A stretch of DNA of 10,914 nt from an uncultured Clostridia bacterium. Its GTDB lineage: Bacteria > Bacillota > Clostridia > Oscillospirales > Ruminococcaceae. The stretch lies in assembly GCA_947165805.1 (NCBI GenBank), contig CAMVBT010000060.1, positions 1 to 10,914 of the forward strand, given 5' to 3'. Positions within the stretch are counted from its first letter, which is position 1, and the number at the start of each line of letters is the position of its first letter. This document shows, one piece after another, positions 5,623-10,914 of the stretch. Both the position numbers and the translations under genes were made by a program. Below the pieces are notes generated by a model. It was not told where the DNA came from and did no database searches. It saw only the letters and a program-made list of their open reading frames with translations.

Positions 5623-6291
5623 ATGCGGAATGCGTTTACAGAGCTGTTTTCCGCTGATATAAGGCAGAAAATGATAAAGGAAAGCTGCGCCCGGTCATAT
5701 CCGCAGCTTCCTGCCGAAGAACGTGAAAAAGCCGACCGTTTTCTTCGTGAAGACGATCGGCTCCGGTTTATAACGGGCAGGCTTATGATACGAAAGGCCG
5801 CGGCGGAAAAAGCCGGCATCGGCGCACCGGAGATACTGCTTACCGGATACGGCAAGCCCTATATCGCAGGAGCGGACGGGTTTAATTTCAACCTCTCACA
5901 TTCCGGCGATCTTGTAGTCCTCGCGGTGAGCGGCTCCCCCGTCGGTGTGGATATCGAACGCAACGACCCCATAGAATGGCGGGAAATATCAGCGGCATTC
6001 GGCGCGAAAGAGCGTGAAATGCTGGAAAATGCCGATGAACCGCTGAAATGCTTTTACCGGATATGGACGGTGCGTGAGGCGTTTGCGAAAGCCATAGGCA
6101 CAGGCCTTCAGCTTTTCGACGACGAACAGCCCGACATAGATTACGACCGCGGTACGGTAAATTACCGCGGTCGGACGATGTATACGGTCAGCCGCGAGTG
6201 GGACGGATATACGCTTAGCCTGTGCTCCGCGGCACCGCTCGGAGACAGGGACTTATCACTGAAAGAAATGTTCGGGCAGCAGCCGGAATGA
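5623..6291 (+). CDS. Sfp-type 4'-phosphopantetheinyl transferase
   Basis: The product is 222 aa, close to the roughly 224 aa of Sfp. It transfers 4'-phosphopantetheine from CoA to a serine of a carrier protein. Visible motifs are GYGKPY (75-80), FNFNLSHSGD (88-97, the CoA-contacting Ser-His), VGVDIE (107-112, Mg2+-binding Asp110) and WTVREAFAKAIG (148-159, Glu152 and Lys156). The start lies 1 nt after the phosphatase stop, with AGGA 6 nt upstream, so it belongs to the same operon. No carrier protein, peptide synthetase or polyketide synthase is present in the window. It may be the cell's general enzyme or serve a pathway elsewhere. An 11-bp perfect inverted repeat lies within the coding sequence at 6144-6173. 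Confidence 0.94.
   Translation: MRNAFTELFSADIRQKMIKESCARSYPQLPAEEREKADRFLREDDRLRFITGRLMIRKAAAEKAGIGAPEILLTGYGKPYIAGADGFNFNLSHSGDLVVLAVSGSPVGVDIERNDPIEWREISAAFGAKEREMLENADEPLKCFYRIWTVREAFAKAIGTGLQLFDDEQPDIDYDRGTVNYRGRTMYTVSREWDGYTLSLCSAAPLGDRDLSLKEMFGQQPE
6144..6173. repeat. Perfect 11-bp inverted repeat inside the transferase gene
   Basis: CGACCGCGGTA (6144-6154) and TACCGCGGTCG (6163-6173) are exact reverse complements around the 8-nt loop CGGTAAAT. Each arm includes the self-complementary CCGCGG. No T-tract follows, so it is not a terminator. It would form a very stable mRNA hairpin within codons about 174-184. Confidence 0.9.
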
Positions 6292-6335
6292 CGCGGGAGC
6301 AATTACACCCGTGGTCATATCGGCTGTTCTTTTTT
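6280..6335 (+). terminator. Operon terminator embedded in two convergent coding ends
   Basis: CAGCCG (6280-6285), ATGAC (6288-6292) and CGGG (6294-6297) pair in order with CCCG (6308-6311), GTCAT (6314-6318) and CGGCTG (6321-6326). The sequence TTCTTTTTT (6327-6335) follows. The stem contains the transferase stop (6289-6291) and the radA stop (complement of 6315-6317), and the T-tract encodes lysines of RadA on the other strand. There is no T-tract on the minus-strand side. Confidence 0.82.
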
Positions 6336-7694
6336 AAGCGCGCTCTCCGCGGCCTTGAACATCTGGGTAAGGTTCGAGGCTCCGATGACGTGTATGCCGG
6401 CGCAGTCACGCTTGTCAAGTGAGGAGAGGACAGCCTTCGGGACTATGCAGGTCTTAAAGCCCAGCCTCGCGCACTCGCGTATGCGCTCCGAGGCGTGCGA
6501 CACAGCACGCAGCTCGCCGCCGAGGCCTATCTCCCCGAATACGGCAAGGTCCTCCGGCAGCACGATGTCGCAGAGCCCCGAGAACAGCGACAGCGCGACA
6601 GCCGCGTCCGCGGCGGGCTCGGTCAGTCTCATTCCGCCGGTGATGTTGACGTACACATCGAACTGTCCGAACATATAGCCCGTGCGCTTTTCAAGCACCG
6701 CGAGTATCAGGCACAGGCGGTTGTAATCGAAGCCGTCCGCAGAACGGCGCGGATTGCCGAAGCCGGTCTTTGTGACCAGCGACTGCACCTCGGAAAGCAG
6801 CGGACGCGAGCCCTCCACGGTGCAGAGCACGCTGATGCCGCTGATGCCCGACGGTCTGCCCGCAAGAAGCATCTCCGACGGGTTGGAGACCTCTTCGAGC
6901 CCCTTGTCCGTCATTCTGAACACGCCCAGCTCGTTCGTCGAGCCGAAGCGGTTCTTCACGGCGCGGAGTATGCGGTACGAGAGCTGCTTGTCGCCCTCGA
7001 AGGTCAGCACCGTGTCAACTATGTGTTCGAGTATCTTCGGCCCCGCTATGCCGCCGTCCTTGTTGACGTGGCCGACTATTATCATCGGTATGCCGTAACG
7101 CTTGGCAGTCTGCATGAACACCGAGGTACATTCCCGCACCTGTGTCACGCTGCCCTGTGCCGAGGATATCTCGGTTATCTGCATGGTCTGTATCGAGTCT
7201 ATCATCACGACGTCGGGCTTTTCCTCTATTATTGCGGCGTTTATGGCCTCACAGTCGTTGTCCGAGAGCAGATACAGATTGTCGCCTCCCACGCCGAGCC
7301 TGTCGGCGCGCAGCTTTATCTGACGCTCGCTCTCCTCGCCGGACACATACAGCACCTTGCCCTTCTGGCCGAGGGAACTGCATATCTGAATTAGCAGGGT
7401 CGATTTGCCTATGCCCGGGTCGCCGCTCAGCAGCACCAGCGAGCCCGCCACAAGTCCTCCGCCCAGCACTCTGTCAAGCTCCGCGGAGCCCGTGCCGAAG
7501 CGCAGGTCGTCCTCGACCGATATCTCGCCTATGGTTTTCGGTTTAAGTGTCCTGCCGCTCTTTACGGCGGCGCGCGGGAGCTCGACCTGTTCCGTGACCG
7601 TGTTCCACTCGCCGCACTCGGTGCAGCGGCCTACCCACTTCGGATACAGATGCCCACATTCACTGCATACGAAAGAAACCTTCTGTTTCGCCAT
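6315..7694 (-). CDS. radA: DNA repair protein RadA
   Basis: The product is 459 aa, the normal length for RadA. RadA is a hexameric RecA-like ATPase that promotes branch migration and processing of recombination intermediates. The N-terminal zinc finger has Cys10, Cys13, Cys24 and Cys27 (CSECG and CTECG). Walker A is GDPGIGKST (91-99). Walker B ends at Asp166 (VVMIDS). The RadA-specific KNRFG motif is at 247-251. The C-terminal third is the Lon-protease-like domain (DVYVNITGGMRLTEPAADAA, IGLGGELRAV). The start at 7694 has AAGGAG 8 nt upstream (complement of 7703-7710) and a clear promoter. The C-terminal codons overlap the terminator of the convergent operon. No lesions were seen. Confidence 0.98.
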   Translation of the reverse strand: MAKQKVSFVCSECGHLYPKWVGRCTECGEWNTVTEQVELPRAAVKSGRTLKPKTIGEISVEDDLRFGTGSAELDRVLGGGLVAGSLVLLSGDPGIGKSTLLIQICSSLGQKGKVLYVSGEESERQIKLRADRLGVGGDNLYLLSDNDCEAINAAIIEEKPDVVMIDSIQTMQITEISSAQGSVTQVRECTSVFMQTAKRYGIPMIIVGHVNKDGGIAGPKILEHIVDTVLTFEGDKQLSYRILRAVKNRFGSTNELGVFRMTDKGLEEVSNPSEMLLAGRPSGISGISVLCTVEGSRPLLSEVQSLVTKTGFGNPRRSADGFDYNRLCLILAVLEKRTGYMFGQFDVYVNITGGMRLTEPAADAAVALSLFSGLCDIVLPEDLAVFGEIGLGGELRAVSHASERIRECARLGFKTCIVPKAVLSSLDKRDCAGIHVIGASNLTQMFKAAESALKKEQPI

Positions 7695-7731
7695 TTTTCG
7701 TGTTCTCCTTGTCTGCGCTCGTCTTTCTGTT

Positions 7732-7760
7732 ATTATAGCACATTATTCCGCGATAATCAA
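7732..7760 (-). promoter_or_regulatory. Sigma-A promoter of radA
   Basis: On the minus strand TTGATT (7760-7755), a 17-nt spacer and TATAAT (7737-7732), with an extended TGC. The leader is about 30 nt and includes the ribosome site. The -10 region GTGCTATAAT is identical to those at 1212-1221, 2015-2024 and 10425-10434. Confidence 0.9.
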
Positions 7761-7764
7761 GCAT

Positions 7765-7808
7765 AAAACAAGGCCTTCCGGGATATGTATCCCGAAAGGG
7801 TCTTTTTT
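7765..7808. terminator. Bidirectional terminator between the nucleotidase relic and radA
   Basis: CGGGAT-ATGT-ATCCCG (7779-7794) forms the core, extended by CCTT/AAGG (7774-7777 and 7796-7799). It is flanked by AAAACAAGG on the left and TCTTTTTTG on the right, so either strand ends in a T-rich run. On the minus strand it would end the nucleotidase transcript just before the radA promoter. No plus-strand gene here needs it. Confidence 0.8.
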
Positions 7809-7837
7809 GAAACAGTTATGAAAATATGAGCCGACGA

Positions 7838-9384
7838 TCATTTCCTTGAGGCTTTTCGCTTCGATGCCGCCGCAATACCCGCAAGAGAAACGAGCATGAG
7901 CATGAACGCCGGAGCCTCTGCGCCGGTAGCGGGGTTCTCCGCGCTGCTGCCGGAAACGTCCCCGAGCTCGGTCAGGCCGTACTTCTCGCCGAACGCGTTG
8001 GTCATATTCTTGAGCTGCATATATCGTCCCTGACTATCGTAACGTCTCCGCCGATGAAATACTTTTTGACGCCGTTTTTGAACAGATAGTCTACCGAGCC
8101 CGCAGTGTAGGTCTTTTCAAGGTCGAGCGGCTTATCGCCCACCATGACACTGTAAACTCTGAAATTGCCGTCAGCGCTTTCGTATTCGCCGTAATCGTTG
8201 AGCTTTACGGGGCTCACTATGGTATCGTCCACCGAGTATGTGGCTCCGGAGATATGTATGAATGAGCCGCTTTCTCCCGGAAGAGCCGCCGCACCTCTTT
8301 CAAGGAGCTCAAGGAGCTGCTGTCCGGTTATCTCCGCAACGAGAGTGCTGTTCGAGCTCGGAAGCACCGATATTATCTCGTTGTATGTGATATCGCCTGC
8401 CTCTATGCCGTCCCTGATGCCGCCGCCGTTAACTATGCCTATATCGGCTCCCGGCACTTCCCTGAAAGCGTCCGCGCAGAGGTCGCCGAGATTGGTCTCC
8501 ATCTGCCTTACTATGCGCTTGCCGCTCTCCGGGTCGGAGTCGGTCAGCATAAAGTCTGTTCTGCCGACTTTCTTGTTGAGCTTATCCGCAAGCCTTTCCC
8601 GTATTTCGAGTATTTTGAGATTTACGGCTTCGTCAACGAAAATACCCTCTCTGCCGTCGGGCTCCGTTCACGAATCTTCCGCGATACCCATACTCTCGTC
8701 GGGAGCCGGCACCTCGCTCTCGCCGAGGTGACCGAGCACGATGACATAATCCGCGCCCTCAGCTCTCGCGTCGTCCATCGCGTTCTGGATAAGCGTATAG
8801 ACCGAGCCGTCCTCGCCGAAGCTGTAAATGTACTCGCAATTTTCGTTCTGGAAGTATGTGGGCGTGGATGCGGAAAGAGTTTCCGGTGTGGAAGCGCCTA
8901 CGAACGCGACCTTTTTATCTCCCGCGTCTATGATCTTATACGGATCGAAAATGAGCTCGCCGGTCGTCTTGTCGGTGAAATTCGCGTTGATGTAGCCGCA
9001 GTTGAGCTCGTCCGCGCGCAGCATAAGCTCGCTTACGCCGTAATCGAACTCGTGGTTGCCCGTGACCGCCGCGTCATAGCCGACAGCGTTCATTATCTCC
9101 GTTACATACGCGCCTTTCGAGAGCGAGCCTATGGGCGAGCCCTGTATCGCGTCGCCCGCGTCCACGAGGATAACAGTGTCATAAAGCGTTTCCATTTCAC
9201 GCTTGTACAGCGCAAGGCCGTCATAGCCTATATGATCGTCGATCCCGCAGTGAACGTCATTTGTGTACAGTATGACTATGTCGTCACTTTTCGCACTGCC
9301 CTCCGCGTATGCGGGGACAACTGCTCCGCAGAGCGATACCGCAGCCGCGGCAAATACCGCGGACAGTCGTTGCATTTCCTTCAT
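7838..9384 (-). pseudogene. Broken surface-anchored 5'-nucleotidase (UshA/YfkN-type metallophosphatase)
   Basis: The start at 9384 has GGGAGG 6 nt upstream. A signal peptide (cleavage near AYA-EG) is followed by the metallophosphatase motifs YTNDVHCG, DAGDAIQGSPIG, GNHEFDYG and VIVLGHLG. Intact relatives then have a GHSH motif and about 70 further residues, which are absent here. Instead the frame hits TGA at 8670-8668 and continues in the same frame with the 5'-nucleotidase C-terminal domain (ETNLGDLCADAFRE, GIVNGGGIRDGI, GDITYNEIISVLP). Near 8014-8024 the frame shifts by one base at ATATAT. The other frame supplies the C-terminus LKNMTNAFGEKYG, then NPATGAEAP, a hydrophobic stretch and SKRKASRK, a sortase-type sorting signal. 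The parent was a wall-anchored enzyme releasing phosphate from extracellular nucleotides. Loss of GHSH should abolish activity. Sequencing error could explain the shift but hardly the deletion. Confidence 0.85.
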
Positions 9385-9428
9385 TGAGTACCTCCCGTCA
9401 GTTCTCAGAGTATTATTTATATACATCT

Positions 9429-9457
9429 ATTATACCACACGGATACCCGAAAGTCAC
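9429..9457 (-). promoter_or_regulatory. Promoter of the nucleotidase relic
   Basis: On the minus strand GTGACT (9457-9452), a 17-nt spacer and TATAAT (9434-9429), with an extended TGG. The -10 is perfect and the -35 has two mismatches. The promoter seems intact although the gene is broken. Confidence 0.75.
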
Positions 9458-9475
9458 TCGCCTGACAACGCAAAT

Positions 9476-9517
9476 AAAAAAGCGGCCCCGTCCGGAAAGC
9501 TCCGGACAGGGGAACCG
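9476..9517 (-). terminator. Intrinsic terminator of the amidase gene
   Basis: GTCCGG (9490-9495) pairs with CCGGAC (9502-9507), extended by CCCC/GGGG (9486-9489 and 9509-9512) with a bulged A at 9508. On the minus strand it is followed by six Ts (complement of 9476-9481). It starts right at the amidase stop codon. Confidence 0.9.
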
Positions 9518-10303
9518 TCACTGCATATAAAGCAGGCTCTCTGTGTCGCGGATATCGCCGCTGCCGCTTTTGTCCGCCTCTCCGGAAAGAAACTCGGCAA
9601 GCCCGCTGTATATCGTGAACGCTACCTTCTTGCGGTATTCGGGGTCGCTCAGCTTTTCCGCGTCTCCGGGGTTTGACAGAAATCCGCACTCGATAAGCAG
9701 AGCAGGCTGCTCGGTGGTCTTGAACAGGTAAAGCCCGTTGTCTATCAGCTTTATCTCGCGGTCGTTCCCCGGCTGCAGAGCCGCAAACCTCTTCTGCATT
9801 ATCTGCGCGAGCCTTCGGTTCGAGCTGTTGTTCGTGGTGTAGAACATCTGCGCCCCGAAATATGCCGGCTCGGTGTAAAGATTCTGATGTACCGAGAGGA
9901 AAATGCTGTCGGGATAGCTCTTCACGAGCTCGAGACGGTTCTCCATATCCGATATCTTCTGATTGCGTATGCCCTCGACGCCCTCGTCGTGCATGGAGAT
10001 GTCCTCCTCACGGGTATATACCACCTTGCAGCCGTTCAGAGTCAGCAGCTCGCCGAGGTCCTTCACTATGTCGAGGTTTATGTCCTTTTCGTAGGTGCCG
10101 TTCACAGCCACACAGCCGCTGTCCATACCACCATGCCCGGCATCGAGCACGATCACCTGCCTGCTTTCGGTCTGCGCGGCGGTCTCCGCGATGTCCGCTT
10201 TCTTTCCTGCCTGTACCGTTGCCGCGAGAGCCGCGACGGTTACGCAGCTGAACATTGTAATAATGAACGGGATCTTGTTTTTGAGTATTTTTATTCCTGC
10301 CAT
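9518..10303 (-). CDS. N-acetylmuramoyl-L-alanine amidase (Amidase_3, CwlD-like)
   Basis: The product is 261 aa. The start at 10303 follows AAAGGA by 9 nt. The ATG 18 nt upstream (10321) has a weak ribosome site and lies in a palindrome. The enzyme cuts the bond between MurNAc and the L-Ala of the peptide stem. Residues 11-30 form a signal anchor, so it acts outside the membrane. The Zn2+ ligands are His57 (LDAGHGGMDSG), Glu72 (YEKDINLDI) and His139 (FLSVHQN); the catalytic Glu205 is in PALLIECGFLSN. No cell-wall-binding repeats follow, so the protein is the catalytic domain plus an anchor. The size and architecture match CwlD, which makes muramic lactam in spore cortex, but a role in vegetative growth is equally possible. 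It is a single gene with its own terminator. Confidence 0.94.
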   Translation of the reverse strand: MAGIKILKNKIPFIITMFSCVTVAALAATVQAGKKADIAETAAQTESRQVIVLDAGHGGMDSGCVAVNGTYEKDINLDIVKDLGELLTLNGCKVVYTREEDISMHDEGVEGIRNQKISDMENRLELVKSYPDSIFLSVHQNLYTEPAYFGAQMFYTTNNSSNRRLAQIMQKRFAALQPGNDREIKLIDNGLYLFKTTEQPALLIECGFLSNPGDAEKLSDPEYRKKVAFTIYSGLAEFLSGEADKSGSGDIRDTESLLYMQ

Positions 10304-10318
10304 GATAAGCTGTCCTTT

Positions 10319-10341
10319 CATATCTTTTTGTAAAAGATATG
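10319..10341. promoter_or_regulatory. 23-bp palindrome just upstream of the amidase gene
   Basis: CATATCTTTT (10319-10328) and AAAAGATATG (10332-10341) are perfect reverse complements around TGT. The site lies 16 nt before the chosen amidase start, in the divergent region shared with the promoter at 10406. I could not find a convincing minus-strand promoter for the amidase. The palindrome could be an operator or an mRNA hairpin that controls start access. Confidence 0.6.
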
Positions 10342-10405
10342 AAACAAGCTGTCGGGATATGACAGACTACACCTCATTGCTGTGTTTTATTGAATACAAA
10401 AAAAC

Positions 10406-10434
10406 TTGACATTTATAGAAATAAGTGCTATAAT
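10406..10434 (+). promoter_or_regulatory. Perfect sigma-A promoter for the leader ORF and rtcB
   Basis: TTGACA (10406-10411), a 17-nt spacer and TATAAT (10429-10434), with an extended TGC. The start site would be near 10441. It is the only strong promoter visible ahead of rtcB. Confidence 0.95.
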
Positions 10435-10468
10435 ACAATAAATTTTCAAAGAAAGGAAGGTGAGTCTC

Positions 10469-10558
10469 ATGCTCGGAACAACACTTAAACACGAACAGAA
10501 TACGATAATAGCAACAAGCATGGGGGCTTGCCTGCAATACATCGGCGTATGTCAATGA
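10469..10558 (+). CDS. 29-aa leader peptide upstream of rtcB
   Basis: The ATG at 10469 follows an AGGTGA-type ribosome site (10458-10463) by 5 nt. The peptide reads MLGTTLKHEQNTIIAT then SMGACLQYIGVCQ, ending at TGA 10556-10558. It is not similar to anything I know and has no membrane segment. It lies about 28 nt after the start site of a perfect promoter and 29 nt before an intrinsic terminator. Codons 16-20 contain AAGCA-T-GGGG (10516-10525), which can pair with the 5' arm of that terminator. Four of the first 16 codons are Thr (three ACA, one ACG... with ACA ACA adjacent) and codons 13-14 are the pair ATA ATA. The position and the competing pairing suggest a regulatory leader rather than a functional protein. 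Confidence 0.6.
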   Translation: MLGTTLKHEQNTIIATSMGACLQYIGVCQ

Positions 10559-10587
10559 TGCGATGATATACGTTTATAGTATGCTGC

Positions 10588-10624
10588 GCCCCTGCTTAAT
10601 TGTGGATCTAAGCAGGGGCTTTTT
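10588..10624 (+). terminator. Terminator between the leader ORF and rtcB (probable attenuator)
   Basis: GCCCCTGCTTA (10588-10598) pairs perfectly over 11 bp with TAAGCAGGGGC (10609-10619) around a 10-nt loop, followed by five Ts (10620-10624). AAGCA (10516-10520) and GGGG (10522-10525) upstream can pair with TGCTT and CCCC of its 5' arm, with a single bulged T, which would prevent the hairpin. No separate strong promoter is visible between here and rtcB, so readthrough seems to be needed. Confidence 0.93.
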
Positions 10625-10685
10625 GCGCGCTATTTTATGTAAAGCAGGCAGTACAAAACACAAGCACAGTAAAAGGAGAAACTAT

Positions 10686-10914
10686 ATGTTAGAATTGAAA
10701 GGAAAGTATAACAGCGCAAAGGTGTTCACCGATGTTATCGGCGAGAGCGCTGTTGCTCAGATCATCGAACTGTGCTGCCAGCCTATGAGCGAGGGAGCGC
10801 AGATCAGAATTATGCCCGACGTACACGCAGGAAAGGGCTGCACCGTCGGGACTACAATGACAATAAAGGACAAGGTCGTCGCAAACCTTGTCGGGGTCGA
10901 CATCGGCTGCGGTA
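10686..10914 (+). CDS. rtcB: RtcB RNA ligase, N-terminal 76 residues (cut by window end)
   Basis: The ATG at 10686 follows AAAGGAG (10672-10678) by 7 nt. The RtcB core motifs are readable: MPDVHAGKGCTVGTTM (43-58) and NLVGVDIGCG (67-76). Asp72 and Cys75 correspond to the conserved metal-binding pair of the family. RtcB joins RNA ends bearing 2',3'-cyclic phosphate or 3'-phosphate to 5'-OH ends using GTP and Mn2+; in bacteria it is linked to repair of cleaved RNAs. The family is normally about 400-480 aa, so over 80% lies outside the window. The preceding promoter, leader ORF and terminator suggest control by transcription attenuation. Confidence 0.95.
   Translation, partial: MLELKGKYNSAKVFTDVIGESAVAQIIELCCQPMSEGAQIRIMPDVHAGKGCTVGTTMTIKDKVVANLVGVDIGCG

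Noticed and set aside
6495..7394. 299-codon plus-strand ORF opposite radA
   Set aside because: It is the antisense shadow of a fully convincing radA. The protein is rich in His, Arg and Ala as expected from complemented GC-rich codons, and it has no ribosome site.
7838..8020. Separate 60-aa gene with a sorting signal
   Set aside because: It has no ribosome site and continues the nucleotidase C-terminus after a one-base shift, so it is part of the pseudogene.
8728..9387. 219-codon plus-strand ORF
   Set aside because: It lies antisense to the metallophosphatase part of the nucleotidase relic, whose motifs are unmistakable.
1..10914. CRISPR array or insertion sequence
   Set aside because: No regularly spaced direct repeats, transposase motifs or terminal inverted repeats with target duplications were seen.

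Overview
The window looks like chromosome from an anaerobic, Gram-positive Clostridia-type Firmicute, probably Ruminococcus/Oscillospiraceae-like. This is an inference. The signs are strong AAAGGAG ribosome sites, near-consensus sigma-A promoters with extended -10 boxes (GTGCTATAAT recurs), tRNAs with encoded CCA, a Big_2 surface protein, an NPxTG-type sorting signal, an RsbV/RsbW/RsbU-type partner-switching set and moderately GC-rich codon use. No phage or transposon genes and no CRISPR array were seen.

Layout. Positions 1-11 hold the first three codons of a leftward gene with a perfect promoter (70-98). A rightward leader (about 190-432) carries candidate promoters and a terminator/anti-terminator-like fold ahead of a secreted Big_2 protein (433-1110). 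An unrecognised 234-aa protein follows (1249-1953). A consensus promoter then drives a tRNA-Thr(TGT) / tRNA-Tyr(GTA) pair (2044-2356) that ends in strong terminators. Positions 2424-2654 contain no gene but hold a stray T-arm-like sequence and another terminator-like hairpin.

From 2655 to 6291 there is a likely operon: a short NrdD-C-terminus-like ORF, a STAS anti-anti-sigma factor, an RsbW-like anti-sigma ATPase, a membrane PP2C phosphatase with an extracytoplasmic sensor and HAMP domain, and an Sfp-type phosphopantetheinyl transferase. The last four genes are packed with 4-nt overlaps or gaps of no more than 17 nt. The three switching proteins form a complete signal module, but no sigma factor or carrier protein is in view. 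The operon ends in a hairpin that contains the stop codons of both the transferase and the convergent radA gene.

On the minus strand lie radA (6315-7694), a decayed 5'-nucleotidase-like surface protein (7838-9384; internal deletion with stop codon, plus a frameshift before the sorting signal), and an N-acetylmuramoyl-L-alanine amidase (9518-10303) preceded by a 23-bp palindrome.

At the right end a consensus promoter drives a 29-codon leader ORF and an intrinsic terminator. A segment inside the leader ORF can pair with the terminator's 5' arm. The next gene is rtcB (RNA ligase), truncated by the window end. This looks like a translation-sensing attenuator in front of an RNA-repair gene. Together with the partner-switch/transferase operon, it is the most promising candidate for something undescribed.
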